Origin: Pseudomonas sp. Bout1
GTDB lineage: Bacteria > Pseudomonadota > Gammaproteobacteria > Pseudomonadales > Pseudomonadaceae
DNA length: 64,000 nt
Direction of reading: 5' to 3'
Assembly (NCBI RefSeq): GCF_034314165.1
Contig: NZ_JAVIWK010000001.1
Coordinates: 558,001 to 622,000, forward strand
Below, piece after piece: positions 16,740-27,831 of the stretch. The translations under genes and the position numbers were made by a program. How positions within the stretch are numbered: the stretch's first letter is position 1; each line of letters begins with the position of its first letter. The notes below the pieces were generated by a model, which saw only the letters and a program-made list of their open reading frames with translations, did not search any database and was not told the DNA's origin.

Positions 16740-18161
16740 ATGCGCTTTCGCGCGTTGGTTACTGTCGTAGGGGTGTTGCTTGCGGCAATGACTTTCAATG
16801 CACTGGCGGCCTCACAGGTGAAAAGTGTTCGCCTGTGGCGGGCACCGGATAACACGCGACTGGTATTCGACCTGTCCGGCCCGGTCCAGCACAGCGTCTT
16901 CACCCTCACGGCGCCCGATCGACTGGTGATTGATATCAACGGTGCCACCCTGGCCGCGCCGTTGAAAGTCCCCATGGCCAATACCCCGATTACCGCGATG
17001 CGCTCGGCCCAACGTACGCCGACCGACCTGCGGGTGGTCATCGACCTGAAAAAGGCCGTGACCCCGAAAAGCTTCGTGCTCGCGCCCAACGCGCAATACG
17101 GCAACCGGCTGGTGGTCGACCTGTTCGACAACGCCGCCGATGCCGCGCCACCACCTGCGCCTACCCCAAGCGTCGCGACGATACCGGCGGTGCCGGTCAA
17201 CCAGTCCCAACCTCAGGTCAAATTGCCGCCGCCGCCACCTGCACCGGCGGGCAAGCGCGACATTATCGTGGTCATCGATGCCGGCCATGGCGGGGAAGAC
17301 CCGGGTGCCTCCGGCTCGCGCGGCCAGCATGAAAAAGACGTGGTACTGGCCATCGCCCGCGAACTGCAGCGCCAGATCAATGGCATGAAAGGCTACCGCG
17401 CCGAACTGACCCGTACCGGCGACTACTTTATTCCGCTGCGTGGCCGTACCGAAATCGCCCGCAAGAAGGGCGCCGACCTGTTCGTCTCGATCCACGCCGA
17501 TGCCGCGCCTTCGGCTGCTGCGTTTGGTGCCTCGGTGTTCGCCCTGTCTGATCGCGGCGCCACGTCCGAGACCGCGCGTTGGCTGGCGGACAGTGAAAAC
17601 CGTTCCGACTTGATCGGCGGGGCCGGCAACGTGTCCCTCGACGACAAGGACAAGATGCTCGCCGGCGTATTGCTCGACCTGTCGATGACCGCCTCGCTGA
17701 CCTCCAGCCTGAACGTCGGGCAGAAAGTCCTGAGCAACATTGGCCGTGTCACTTCGCTGCACAAACAGCGCGTGGAACAGGCCGGGTTCATGGTCCTTAA
17801 ATCGCCGGATATTCCGTCGATCCTGGTGGAAACCGGATTTATCTCCAACTCCAACGAAGCCTCGAAACTGGCCAGCGCCAGCCACCAGCAGGCGCTGGCG
17901 CGTTCCATCAGCGCCGGTGTTCGCCAGTTCTTCCAGCAGAACCCGCCGCCGGGCACGTACATCGCCTGGCTGCGTGACTCCGGGAAAATCGCCCAGGGCC
18001 CGCGCGACCATCGCGTGCAACCGGGCGACACACTGGCGATGCTGGCGGTGCGGTTCCAGGTGTCTGCGGCAACCCTGCGCAGTGCCAACAACCTGAAGAC
18101 CGACGAATTGAAAGTCGGCCAGGTGTTGACCATCCCTGGCACAGAACTGGCGGCGCAATAA
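16740..18161 (+). CDS. amiB: N-acetylmuramoyl-L-alanine amidase AmiB-type with LysM
   Basis: This periplasmic zinc amidase cleaves the amide between MurNAc and L-alanine during cell separation. From the ATG at 16740 it has 473 residues: a signal peptide ([20 protein letters not shown] and on to ALA), an AMIN septal-targeting domain (about 28-130), a proline-rich linker, an Amidase_3 domain (about 180-405) with zinc-ligand motif [11 protein letters not shown] and ETGFISN, and a C-terminal LysM ([16 protein letters not shown]). Other in-frame starts exist at 16725 (TTG) and 16728 (ATG); the signal peptide is normal only from 16740. The TAA stop shares bases with the mutL ATG. Confidence 0.93.
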   Translation: MRFRALVTVVGVLLAAMTFNALAASQVKSVRLWRAPDNTRLVFDLSGPVQHSVFTLTAPDRLVIDINGATLAAPLKVPMANTPITAMRSAQRTPTDLRVVIDLKKAVTPKSFVLAPNAQYGNRLVVDLFDNAADAAPPPAPTPSVATIPAVPVNQSQPQVKLPPPPPAPAGKRDIIVVIDAGHGGEDPGASGSRGQHEKDVVLAIARELQRQINGMKGYRAELTRTGDYFIPLRGRTEIARKKGADLFVSIHADAAPSAAAFGASVFALSDRGATSETARWLADSENRSDLIGGAGNVSLDDKDKMLAGVLLDLSMTASLTSSLNVGQKVLSNIGRVTSLHKQRVEQAGFMVLKSPDIPSILVETGFISNSNEASKLASASHQQALARSISAGVRQFFQQNPPPGTYIAWLRDSGKIAQGPRDHRVQPGDTLAMLAVRFQVSAATLRSANNLKTDELKVGQVLTIPGTELAAQ

Positions 18162-20074
18162 TGAGCGAGACAGTCTTGAGCAACACCTCGCGCATTGAAC
18201 TACTAAGCCCGCGCCTGGCTAACCAGATCGCTGCGGGCGAGGTGGTCGAGCGGCCGGCTTCGGTGATCAAGGAGTTGCTGGAAAACAGCATCGACTCCGG
18301 CGCCAAGCGTATTGATGTCGATGTTGAACTGGGCGGCGTCAAGCTGCTGCGGGTGCGCGACGATGGCAGCGGGATTTCCTCCGATGACCTGCCGCTGGCC
18401 CTGGCGCGTCACGCCACCAGCAAAATTCGCGACCTGGAAGACCTGGAGCGGGTGATGAGCCTCGGGTTTCGCGGCGAGGCCCTGGCTTCCATCAGCTCCG
18501 TGGCCCGCCTGACCCTGACGTCCCGTACCCGCGACGCCGACCAGGCCTGGCAGGTTGAAACCGAAGGCCGCGACATGGCGCCCCGGGTCCAGCCGGCTGC
18601 GCATCCGGTGGGCACCTCGGTGGAAGTGCGCGACCTGTTCTTCAACACCCCGGCCCGGCGTAAATTCCTCAAGGCCGAGAAAACCGAATTCGATCACCTG
18701 CAGGAAGTCATCAAGCGCCTGGCCCTGGCCCGGTTTGATGTGGCGTTCCACCTGCGCCACAACGGCAAGACCATCCTCAGCCTGCACGAGGCCCATGATG
18801 ATGCGGCCCGCGCGCGGCGCGTGTCGGCCATCTGCGGCGCGGGGTTCCTGGAACAGGCGCTGCCCATCGAGATTGAGCGCAACGGCTTGCGCCTGTGGGG
18901 TTGGGTGGGCTTGCCGACCTTCTCCCGTAGCCAGGCAGACTTGCAGTACTTCTTTGTGAACGGCCGGGCGGTACGCGACAAGTTGGTGGCCCACGCGGTG
19001 CGCCAGGCCTATCGCGACGTGCTGTTCAACGGGCGGCACCCGACTTTTGTATTGTTTTTCGAGGTCGACCCGTCGGTGGTCGACGTCAACGTGCACCCGA
19101 CCAAACACGAAGTGCGCTTCCGTGATGGGCGCATGGTTCACGACTTCCTCTATGGCACGTTGCACCGTGCCCTGGGCGATGTACGCCCGGACGATCACCT
19201 CGGGGCGCCGATTGTTACGGCCATCGTTCGCCCTTCGGGGCCCGAAGCCGGTGAGTTCGGGCCCCAGGGCGAAATGAGCCTGGCGGCCAACCTGCTGCAA
19301 TCGCCGCAAGCCCAGCCGAGCTATACCGCGCCTGGCTCAGGCGCTGGCGCCGGTTATCAATACCAATACACACCGCGCCCGCAATCGGCGGTGCCGGTCG
19401 CCGAGGCCCAGGCGGCCTATCGCGAGTTTTTCGCACCGTTGCCTGGCGCCGAGTCGGGTGCTGCTGCCTTGCCGGAGGGCCAGGGTGATGTGCCGCCGTT
19501 GGGTTACGCGCTGGCGCAGCTCAAGGGCATCTATATTCTTGCGGAAAACGCCCATGGCCTGGTGCTGGTGGATATGCATGCTGCTCACGAGCGGATCATG
19601 TACGAGCGCTTGAAGATCGCCATGGCCAGCGAAGGCCTCAGTGGCCAGCCGTTGCTGGTGCCGGAGTCCCTGGCGGTGAGCCAGCGTGAGGCGGATTGCG
19701 CCGAGGAGCACGTCAGCGTGTTCCAGAAACTGGGCTTTGAGCTGCAGCGCCTGGGCCCGGAAACCCTGGCTATCCGGCAGATTCCCGCGTTGCTCAAACA
19801 GGCCGAGGCCAACCGGCTGGTGGCTGACGTGCTGGCAGACCTGATGGAATATGGCACCAGCGACCGGATCCAGGCGCACATCAATGAATTGCTCGGCACC
19901 ATGGCCTGTCACGGTGCCATCCGCGCCAACCGCCGCCTGGCCCTGCCGGAAATGAACGGCCTGCTGCGGGACATGGAAAACACCGAGCGCAGTGGCCAAT
20001 GCAACCATGGCCGACCGACCTGGACCCAAATGGGCCTGGACGACCTGGACAAACTGTTCTTGCGCGGCCGTTGA
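18161..20074 (+). CDS. mutL: DNA mismatch repair protein MutL
   Basis: MutL couples mismatch recognition by MutS to strand incision. The 637-residue protein has an N-terminal GHKL ATPase ([36 protein letters not shown]) and a C-terminal dimerisation/endonuclease domain. The latter contains [12 protein letters not shown] at about residue 471, matching the D-x-HA-x2-E-x4-E metal-binding signature of incision-competent MutL proteins. This fits a genus that lacks MutH. A Pro/Gln-rich linker joins the halves (about 380-440). Start and stop overlap both neighbours (TAATG with amiB, TGATG with miaA). Confidence 0.96.
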   Translation: MSETVLSNTSRIELLSPRLANQIAAGEVVERPASVIKELLENSIDSGAKRIDVDVELGGVKLLRVRDDGSGISSDDLPLALARHATSKIRDLEDLERVMSLGFRGEALASISSVARLTLTSRTRDADQAWQVETEGRDMAPRVQPAAHPVGTSVEVRDLFFNTPARRKFLKAEKTEFDHLQEVIKRLALARFDVAFHLRHNGKTILSLHEAHDDAARARRVSAICGAGFLEQALPIEIERNGLRLWGWVGLPTFSRSQADLQYFFVNGRAVRDKLVAHAVRQAYRDVLFNGRHPTFVLFFEVDPSVVDVNVHPTKHEVRFRDGRMVHDFLYGTLHRALGDVRPDDHLGAPIVTAIVRPSGPEAGEFGPQGEMSLAANLLQSPQAQPSYTAPGSGAGAGYQYQYTPRPQSAVPVAEAQAAYREFFAPLPGAESGAAALPEGQGDVPPLGYALAQLKGIYILAENAHGLVLVDMHAAHERIMYERLKIAMASEGLSGQPLLVPESLAVSQREADCAEEHVSVFQKLGFELQRLGPETLAIRQIPALLKQAEANRLVADVLADLMEYGTSDRIQAHINELLGTMACHGAIRANRRLALPEMNGLLRDMENTERSGQCNHGRPTWTQMGLDDLDKLFLRGR

Positions 20075-21045
20075 TGAGTGCCTTGCCCCCCGCGATCTTC
20101 CTGATGGGCCCGACGGCCGCCGGCAAGACCGACCTGGCCATCGAGCTGACCAAAGTCTTGCCGTGCGAGCTGATCAGTGTCGACTCTGCACTGGTTTACC
20201 GGGACATGGACATCGGCACTGCCAAACCCTCCAAAGCGCTGCTGGCCCAGCACCCGCACCGGTTGATCGACATTATTGATCCCAGCCAGAGCTATTCGGC
20301 GGCCGACTTTCGCACCGATGCCCTGGCCGCCATGGCCGATATCACCGCGCGCGGCAAGATTCCGCTGCTGGTGGGCGGCACGATGCTCTACTACAAGGCT
20401 TTGCAGGAAGGCCTGGCAGATATGCCGCCTGCCGACCCGCAGGTCCGCGCAGAACTTGAGGAAGAGGCTGCACGCCTTGGCTGGCAAGCCCTGCACGATC
20501 AGTTGGCGGTGGTGGATCCAATTTCCGCCGCCCGGATTCATCCCAATGATCCCCAGCGCCTGACGCGGGCGTTGGAAGTCTGGCGGGTCAGCGGCCAGAC
20601 CATGACTGAACACAGGCTGAAACAAACTGCGCAAAGTACTGAAGCAGGCGCCTCGGGACACTCACAATTGCCCTATACTGTGGCGAATCTGGCCATCGCT
20701 CCGACGGATCGCCAGGTGCTGCATGAACGAATTGCACAAAGATTCACAATTATGTTGGAACAGGGGTTCGTGGACGAGGTCGTAGCACTGCGTTCAAGAG
20801 GTGACCTGCATCCGGGGTTGCCTTCGATACGCGCTGTAGGCTACCGCCAAGTCTGGGATCATCTGGATGGCAAGCTGACGTCAGCCGAAATGCAGGAGCG
20901 CGGCATCATTGCCACGCGCCAATTGGCGAAGCGCCAGTTCACATGGCTGCGCAGCTGGACTGATTTGCACTGGTTGGACAGTCTGGATTGCGACAATCTG
21001 TCACGCGCCTTGAAATACTTGGGAACGGTCTCCATATTGAGCTGA
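20074..21045 (+). CDS. miaA: tRNA dimethylallyltransferase MiaA
   Basis: MiaA adds the isopentenyl group to A37 of tRNAs that read UNN codons. The 323-residue protein starts at the ATG overlapping the mutL stop (TGATG) and has the P-loop [45 protein letters not shown] and the C-terminal [12 protein letters not shown]. An extension of the frame upstream to 19999 lies inside mutL and was rejected. miaA precedes hfq as in many gammaproteobacteria. Confidence 0.96.
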   Translation: MSALPPAIFLMGPTAAGKTDLAIELTKVLPCELISVDSALVYRDMDIGTAKPSKALLAQHPHRLIDIIDPSQSYSAADFRTDALAAMADITARGKIPLLVGGTMLYYKALQEGLADMPPADPQVRAELEEEAARLGWQALHDQLAVVDPISAARIHPNDPQRLTRALEVWRVSGQTMTEHRLKQTAQSTEAGASGHSQLPYTVANLAIAPTDRQVLHERIAQRFTIMLEQGFVDEVVALRSRGDLHPGLPSIRAVGYRQVWDHLDGKLTSAEMQERGIIATRQLAKRQFTWLRSWTDLHWLDSLDCDNLSRALKYLGTVSILS

Positions 21046-21139
21046 GTCCTTGCAATTGCCGTCTATCCTTGGGGGTGTGACGGCCATGAGCTATCTATTT
21101 TCCGATTTTTTATTATTGATCCTTAAAGGAGTGCGGCAC

Positions 21140-21403
21140 ATGTCAAAAGGGCATTCGCTACAAGACCCTTACTTGAATACTTTACGTAAAGAGAAAGTTG
21201 GGGTTTCCATCTATCTGGTCAACGGTATCAAGCTGCAAGGTACGATCGAGTCGTTCGACCAGTTCGTTATCCTGCTGAAAAACACCGTGAGCCAAATGGT
21301 TTACAAGCACGCTATCTCGACCGTAGTGCCGGTTCGTCCAATTCGTCTGCCTAGCGCAACCGAAGAACAGGGTGACGCCGAGCCTGCACCGGGTAACGCC
21401 TGA
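21140..21403 (+). CDS. hfq: RNA chaperone Hfq
   Basis: Hfq is the hexameric Sm-like RNA chaperone for small-RNA regulation and, in Pseudomonas, for catabolite-repression translational control with Crc. The 87-residue protein has the Sm1 segment ([27 protein letters not shown], first part is diagnostic) and Sm2 ([14 protein letters not shown]), then a short polar tail. AAGGAG sits nine bases before the ATG at 21140. A longer frame from 21050 adds hydrophobic residues not found in Hfq and is rejected. It probably shares transcripts with both miaA and hflX. Confidence 0.97.
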   Translation: MSKGHSLQDPYLNTLRKEKVGVSIYLVNGIKLQGTIESFDQFVILLKNTVSQMVYKHAISTVVPVRPIRLPSATEEQGDAEPAPGNA

Positions 21404-21415
21404 TAGGAGTCTCCT

Positions 21416-22717
21416 TTGTTCTTTGAGCGCCACGGTGGTGGTGAGCGAGTAATCCTCGTTCACTTGGATGGACAGGACCCTGAGGCGCGCGAAGATCCGC
21501 AGGAGTTTCAGGAGTTGGCAAATTCGGCCGGCGCCGAGACCGTCGCGTTTTTTAACGTGCCGCGTCATCGGCCAACCGCCAAATTCCTGATCGGCAGCGG
21601 TAAGGTTCAGGAGCTGCACGACCTGGTCCATGCCGAGAAGGCCGATCTGGTGATTTTCAATCACATCCTCACGCCCAGTCAGGAACGTAACCTCGAACGT
21701 GTCTTCGAGTGTCGCGTGATCGACCGCACGGGTCTGATTCTCGATATTTTCGCCCAACGCGCCCGTACCCATGAAGGCAAGCTCCAGGTAGAACTGGCCC
21801 AGCTTGACCACATGAGCACCCGGCTGGTTCGTGGCTGGACTCACCTTGAGCGTCAGGGTGGCGGTATCGGCATGCGTGGCCCGGGTGAAACCCAGCTGGA
21901 AACCGACCGACGCCTGCTGCGGGTGCGCCTGCGACAGATCAAGGGCCGTCTGGAGAAGGTGCGCAGCCAGCGCGAACAATCGCGACGTGGCCGCCTGCGT
22001 GCGGATATCCCGACCGTTTCCCTGGTGGGCTATACCAACGCCGGTAAATCCACCCTGTTCAACAATGTGACGAAATCGGACGTGTACGCGGCCGACCAAC
22101 TGTTCGCGACCCTCGACCCGACCTTGCGCCGTCTGGAGATTGACGACCTGGGGCCGATTGTCCTGGCCGATACCGTGGGTTTCATTCGTCACTTGCCCCA
22201 CAAGCTGGTCGAGGCATTTCGGTCTACGCTCGAAGAGTCGAGCAATTCCGACCTGTTGTTGCACGTGATCGATGCGGCCGAACCGGATCGCATGTTGCAG
22301 ATTGAACAGGTCATGGTGGTGCTGGGCGAGATTGGTGCCCAGGACTTGCCGATCCTTGAGGTCTATAACAAACTCGATTTGCTTGAAGGCGTTGAGCCAC
22401 AAATCCAGCGCGACGAAAACGGCAAGCCCCAGCGGGTCTGGCTGTCGGCGCGCGATGGCAGTGGCCTGGAATTGCTTGAACAAGCCATTGCCGAGCTGTT
22501 GGGCAGCGATTTGTTTGTTGGCACCTTGCGCTTGCCTCAGCGTTTTGCTCGACTGCGTGCACAGTTTTTCGAGCTGGGTGCGGTACAGAAAGAAGAACAT
22601 GACGAAGAAGGTGTCAGCTTGCTGGCCGTTCGATTGCCGCGTTCGGAGCTGAATCGGCTGGTCAGCCGTGAAGGCGTGGTGCCGGCGGAGTTCATCGAAC
22701 AACACACTTTGCAATAA
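21416..22717 (+). CDS. hflX: Ribosome-splitting GTPase HflX
   Basis: HflX is a ribosome-associated GTPase that splits stalled 70S ribosomes. The 433-residue protein has the N-terminal HflX domain (FNVPRHRPTAKFLIGSGKVQEL), a glycine-rich linker (GGGIGMRGPGETQLETDRR), and a TRAFAC GTPase domain with G1 GYTNAGKSTLFN, G3 DTVGFI and G4 NKLD. The start is TTG at 21416 with AGGAG upstream. It follows hfq by 12 bases and precedes hflKC. Confidence 0.95.
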   Translation: MFFERHGGGERVILVHLDGQDPEAREDPQEFQELANSAGAETVAFFNVPRHRPTAKFLIGSGKVQELHDLVHAEKADLVIFNHILTPSQERNLERVFECRVIDRTGLILDIFAQRARTHEGKLQVELAQLDHMSTRLVRGWTHLERQGGGIGMRGPGETQLETDRRLLRVRLRQIKGRLEKVRSQREQSRRGRLRADIPTVSLVGYTNAGKSTLFNNVTKSDVYAADQLFATLDPTLRRLEIDDLGPIVLADTVGFIRHLPHKLVEAFRSTLEESSNSDLLLHVIDAAEPDRMLQIEQVMVVLGEIGAQDLPILEVYNKLDLLEGVEPQIQRDENGKPQRVWLSARDGSGLELLEQAIAELLGSDLFVGTLRLPQRFARLRAQFFELGAVQKEEHDEEGVSLLAVRLPRSELNRLVSREGVVPAEFIEQHTLQ

Positions 22718-22813
22718 AAGCCTGAGAAAGCGGTTGTGCCGCTGTGACAGGCATTCTGTAGCATTGGTCGGCGCGCCGTGGGTGCGTCTTTGCTTTATCA
22801 GATGGAGAGCGCT

Positions 22814-23992
22814 ATGGCTTGGAATGAGCCGGGTGGCAACTCGAATAATCAGGATCCTTGGGGTGGTAAACGCCGCAATAATGGCGACCGCAAGGGGCCA
22901 CCAGATCTCGACGAGGCCTTCCGAAAGCTGCAGGAAAGCCTGAATGGGTTGTTCGGTGGTGGAAAAAAACGTGGTGGTGACGAAGGCGGTCGTACGAGCA
23001 AGGGCGGTGGTTACGGCCTGCTCGGCATCGGCCTCGTCGTGCTGGCGGCCGTCTGGCTGTACAGCGCCGTCTATGTAGTAGACGAGCAGGAGCAGGCCGT
23101 GGTGCTGCGCTTCGGCAAGTACTACGAGACTGTCGGCCCGGGCCTGAACATCTACTTCCCGCCGATCGACAAGAAGTACATGGAGAACGTCACGCGTGAG
23201 CGTGCCTACACCAAGCAGGGCCAGATGCTGACCGAAGACGAGAACATCGTCGAAGTGCCGCTGACCGTGCAGTACAAGATCAGCAACCTGCAGGACTTCG
23301 TGTTGAACGTCGACCAGCCGGAAATCAGCCTGCAACATGCGACCGAAAGCGCCCTGCGCCACGTGGTGGGTTCCACCGCAATGGACCAGGTGCTGACCGA
23401 AGGCCGTGAGTTGATGGCCAGCGAGATCAAGGAGCGCCTGCAACGGTTCCTCGATACGTACCGCACCGGCATCACCGTGACCCAGGTCAACGTACAGAGC
23501 GCAGCCGCACCGCGTGAAGTACAGGAAGCCTTCGATGACGTGATCCGTGCCCGTGAAGACGAGCAGCGTTCGCGCAACCAGGCTGAAACCTACGCCAACG
23601 GCGTTGTGCCGGAAGCCCGTGGTCAGGCCCAGCGCATCCTTGAAGATGCCAACGGTTACCGCGACGAAGTGGTCTCACGCGCCAAGGGTGAGGCAGATCG
23701 TTTCACCAAGCTGGTGGCCGAGTACCGCAAGGCACCGGAAGTCACTCGTGAGCGTCTGTACCTGGACACCATGCAGGAAGTCTTCAGCAACACCAGCAAG
23801 GTTCTCGTGACCGGCAACAAGGGCGGGCAGAACAATCTGCTTTACCTGCCGCTGGACAAGATGATCGAAGGTGGTCGTAGTGGCAGCAGCAACGCGCAGT
23901 CCGGCAGTTCGACGGCTGCATCGAATGAAGCCAGCGCCCGTGCGGCGGCTGACTTGCTGCAACAGCAAACACGTACCAGGGAGAGTCGTTGA
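22814..23992 (+). CDS. hflK: FtsH protease modulator HflK
   Basis: HflK is the larger SPFH/prohibitin-like partner of HflC in the membrane complex that surrounds FtsH. The 392-residue protein has a Gly/Asn-rich polar N-terminus (MAWNEPGGNSNNQDPWGGKR), a membrane segment (GLLGIGLVVLAAVWLYSAVY) at about 65-85, the SPFH domain (VVDEQEQAVVLRFGKYYETVGPG, first part) and a long coiled helix with AEAERIL-like repeats, ending in a Ser/Ala-rich tail. The ATG at 22814 has GGAGA upstream; the frame extends earlier to 22778 without support. TGATG overlap with hflC. Confidence 0.95.
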   Translation: MAWNEPGGNSNNQDPWGGKRRNNGDRKGPPDLDEAFRKLQESLNGLFGGGKKRGGDEGGRTSKGGGYGLLGIGLVVLAAVWLYSAVYVVDEQEQAVVLRFGKYYETVGPGLNIYFPPIDKKYMENVTRERAYTKQGQMLTEDENIVEVPLTVQYKISNLQDFVLNVDQPEISLQHATESALRHVVGSTAMDQVLTEGRELMASEIKERLQRFLDTYRTGITVTQVNVQSAAAPREVQEAFDDVIRAREDEQRSRNQAETYANGVVPEARGQAQRILEDANGYRDEVVSRAKGEADRFTKLVAEYRKAPEVTRERLYLDTMQEVFSNTSKVLVTGNKGGQNNLLYLPLDKMIEGGRSGSSNAQSGSSTAASNEASARAAADLLQQQTRTRESR

Positions 23993-24858
23993 TGAGCAAT
24001 AAATCGCTGACCGCCCTGATTGTGGGCGTCGTCGTGGTCATCGCTGCCTGGAACTGCTTCTATATCGTGTCTCAGACCGAGCGCGCGGTGTTGCTGCAAT
24101 TCGGTCGCGTGGTCCAGGCAGATGTCCAGCCGGGCCTGCATGTGAAAGTCCCCTACGTTAACCAGGTGCGCAAGTTCGACGGCCGCCTGATGACCCTGGA
24201 TGCACCGACACAGCGCTTCCTGACCCTGGAAAAGAAAGCCGTGATGGTTGACGCCTATGCCAAGTGGCGCGTCAAGGATGCCGAGCGCTTCTACACCGCG
24301 ACCTCCGGCCTCAAGCAGATTGCCGACGAGCGTTTGTCGCGCCGTCTGGAATCGGGCCTGCGTGACCAGTTTGGTAAGCGCACCCTGCACGAGGTGGTAT
24401 CCGGTGAACGTGATGCGCTGATGGCGGACATCACGCGTTCGTTGAACGCGATGGCGGAAAAAGAGCTGGGCATCGAAGTGATCGATGTTCGGGTCAAGGC
24501 CATCGACCTTCCGAAGGAAGTGAACCGCAGCGTGTTCGAGCGGATGAGCACCGAGCGTGAGCGCGAGGCTCGCGAGCACCGCGCCAAGGGTAACGAACTG
24601 GCAGAAGGGATCCGTGCGGATGCCGACCGTCAGCGTCGCGTACTGTTGGCAGAAGCGTATCGCGAGTCTGAAGAGGCCCGTGGTGATGGTGATGCTCAAG
24701 CCGCTTCGATCTACGCCAAGGCGTATGGCCAGGACCAGGAGTTCTACGCGTTCTATCGTAGCCTGCGTGCCTACCGTGAAAGCTTCGCGAACAAAACCGA
24801 CGTCATGGTGCTGGACCCAAGTAGCGATTTCTTCCGCTACCTGGAAAAGTCCAAGTAA
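23992..24858 (+). CDS. hflC: FtsH protease modulator HflC
   Basis: HflC pairs with HflK around FtsH and influences degradation of membrane proteins. The 288-residue protein has an N-terminal membrane anchor (LTALIVGVVVVIAAWNCFYIV), an SPFH domain (QTERAVLLQFGRVVQADVQPG) and a helical C-terminal region (STEREREAREHRAKGNELAEGIRADADRQ, first part). The ATG overlaps the hflK stop, so translation is coupled. It is the last gene of the nnrD-to-hflC run. Confidence 0.95.
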   Translation: MSNKSLTALIVGVVVVIAAWNCFYIVSQTERAVLLQFGRVVQADVQPGLHVKVPYVNQVRKFDGRLMTLDAPTQRFLTLEKKAVMVDAYAKWRVKDAERFYTATSGLKQIADERLSRRLESGLRDQFGKRTLHEVVSGERDALMADITRSLNAMAEKELGIEVIDVRVKAIDLPKEVNRSVFERMSTEREREAREHRAKGNELAEGIRADADRQRRVLLAEAYRESEEARGDGDAQAASIYAKAYGQDQEFYAFYRSLRAYRESFANKTDVMVLDPSSDFFRYLEKSK

Positions 24859-24944
24859 CCCGCATGTAGTCTGAGAATCGCTCCGTCGGGCGGCTAAAAT
24901 GCCGGGCGGGGTGATCCTTTCAGAAAACGGGTGTATGATGCGGC

Positions 24945-24968
24945 AGCCGGGAAATTCCCGGCTTTTTT
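24945..24968 (+). terminator. Hairpin with T-tract between hflC and hisZ
   Basis: GCCGGGAAATTCCCGGC followed after one base by TTTTTT. It lies 86 bases after the hflC stop and should end that operon. The rest of the 302-base gap (24859-25160) shows no convincing gene; a TATGAT just upstream of the hairpin (24933) could be a -10 element whose transcript would begin with the hairpin. Confidence 0.75.
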
Positions 24969-25160
24969 GCGTCTGCATGTTTGATTGTGGTTTTGCGCTG
25001 CAGGCGCCACAGGTTTTTCGAGGAAAGTGCCCGACGAGGCCGATTGTTGGTCGTTCGTCACGTCGCTCTTGCGCGTGGTTTATGCAGGGGCCGGGTATTT
25101 TCTGCTTCACTCAAGGCTCGCCCGATGGGCTGGCCGCCCGGATCATAGGGGAATGGCGTA

Positions 25161-26348
25161 ATGGCAACGGTAGACCGCTGGCTGCTGCCAGATGGCATCG
25201 AAGAAGTACTGCCACCAGAAGCTGCACGCATTGAAATCGCGCGCCGCCAGGTGTTGGATCTGTTCCAGAGCTGGGGTTACGAGTTTGTCGTGACCCCGCA
25301 TATCGAGTACCTGGAATCCCTGCTGACCGGCGCGGGCCAGGACCTGGATCTGCGCACCTTCAAGGTCATCGACCCGCAATCGGGCCGGCAAATGGGCTTT
25401 CGTGCCGACATCACGCCGCAAGTGGCGCGCATTGATGCACACACCCTGCGTCGCGAAGGGCCGAGCCGCCTGTGCTATGCCGGCAGCGTGCTGCATGCTC
25501 AACCGCGTGCCTTGTCGTCGTCCCGCAGCCCGATCCAGTTGGGCGCCGAGTTGTACGGTGATGCAAGCCCGAGCAGCGACGTGGAAGTCATCAGCCTGAT
25601 GCTGGCCATGCTGCAACTGGCCGATGTGCCGGATGTGCACATGGACCTCGGGCATGTCGGCATCTATCGCGGCCTGGCCCGTGCGGCCGGTTTGTCGGGT
25701 GAAGTGGAACAACAGTTGTTCGATGCCTTGCAACGCAAGGCCATCGACGAAGTAATCGCCCTGACGGCAAGCGTGCCTGCTGACCTCGCCGGCATGCTGC
25801 GTGCGCTGGTAGGCCTGTGTGGCGGCCGTGAGGTCCTGACCGTCGCCCGTGATCGCCTGGCGAATGCGCCGGCGGATGTATTGGCGGCCCTGGATGACGT
25901 GCTGGCGATTGCCGAGCAGTTGTCGGCGCGCTTCCCGCAGTTGCCGCTGTATTTTGATTTGGGCGAGCTGCGCGGCTACCACTACCACACCGGTGTGGTG
26001 TTCGCGGTGTTTGTCCCGGGTGTTGGCCAGGCCATCGCCCAGGGCGGTCGCTACGACGATATCGGCGCCGACTTCGGTCGTGCCCGTCCGGCGACCGGTT
26101 TTTCTACCGATTTGAAAACCCTGGTGACCCTGGGGCGTGCTGAGGTCGAACTGCCGTCTGGCGGTATCTGGATGCCCGACAGTACGGACGCAGCACTCTG
26201 GCAGCAGGTTTGCCAGTTGCGCAGTGAGGGTCAGCGTGTTGTCCAGGCGTTGCCTGGGCAGCCATTGGCCGCCGCCCGTGAAGCGGACTGCGACCGGCAA
26301 TTGATTCAGCAGAACGGGCTTTGGCAAGTATCGCCACTGGCTTCTTGA
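25161..26348 (+). CDS. hisZ: ATP phosphoribosyltransferase regulatory subunit HisZ
   Basis: HisZ is a paralogue of histidyl-tRNA synthetase with no aminoacylation activity that activates the short-form HisG in the first step of histidine synthesis. The 395-residue protein has the class II synthetase-like core ([65 protein letters not shown]) but lacks the anticodon-binding domain and the catalytic residues of HisRS. A purine-rich ATAGGGGAA precedes the ATG. purA follows 54 bases later in the same direction. Confidence 0.94.
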   Translation: MATVDRWLLPDGIEEVLPPEAARIEIARRQVLDLFQSWGYEFVVTPHIEYLESLLTGAGQDLDLRTFKVIDPQSGRQMGFRADITPQVARIDAHTLRREGPSRLCYAGSVLHAQPRALSSSRSPIQLGAELYGDASPSSDVEVISLMLAMLQLADVPDVHMDLGHVGIYRGLARAAGLSGEVEQQLFDALQRKAIDEVIALTASVPADLAGMLRALVGLCGGREVLTVARDRLANAPADVLAALDDVLAIAEQLSARFPQLPLYFDLGELRGYHYHTGVVFAVFVPGVGQAIAQGGRYDDIGADFGRARPATGFSTDLKTLVTLGRAEVELPSGGIWMPDSTDAALWQQVCQLRSEGQRVVQALPGQPLAAAREADCDRQLIQQNGLWQVSPLAS

Positions 26349-27692
<1,344 letters not shown>

Positions 27693-27711
27693 TAAGCTGT
27701 TGATGTAAAAC

Positions 27712-27745
27712 ACAAAGGGTCCCTTCGGGGGCCCTTTGTCGTTTC
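27712..27745 (+). terminator. Terminator after purA
   Basis: ACAAAGGG and CCCTTTGT pair around GTCCCTTCGGGGGC-type inner bases with a tight loop, then a T-rich tract (CGTTTCTGTTT). It separates purA from the chemoreceptor promoter. Confidence 0.85.
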
Positions 27746-27756
27746 TGTTTGCTATA

Positions 27757-27772
27757 CGGCACGACCTTTGCT
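27757..27772 (+). promoter_or_regulatory. Sigma-54-like promoter of the chemoreceptor gene
   Basis: CGGCACGACCTTTGCT matches the -24/-12 consensus TGGCACGNNNNTTGCW except at the first T, with the essential GG-N10-GC spacing. The predicted start of transcription is near 27783, about 49 bases before the ATG at 27832. Confidence 0.6.
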
Positions 27773-27831
27773 GTGTTTCTCTCTTTCGTGGTGCTATCAA
27801 TTTAATGGCACCCCAGGTGGAGGGATTCACG

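Noticed and set aside
21182..23443. A 753-codon open frame on the minus strand
   Set aside because: It is antisense to hfq, hflX and hflK; no domain can be seen and no ribosome site precedes it.
24899..25234. Possible 111-residue gene between hflC and hisZ
   Set aside because: It reads through the hairpin-terminator at 24945-24968 and into hisZ in another frame, with no recognisable motif.
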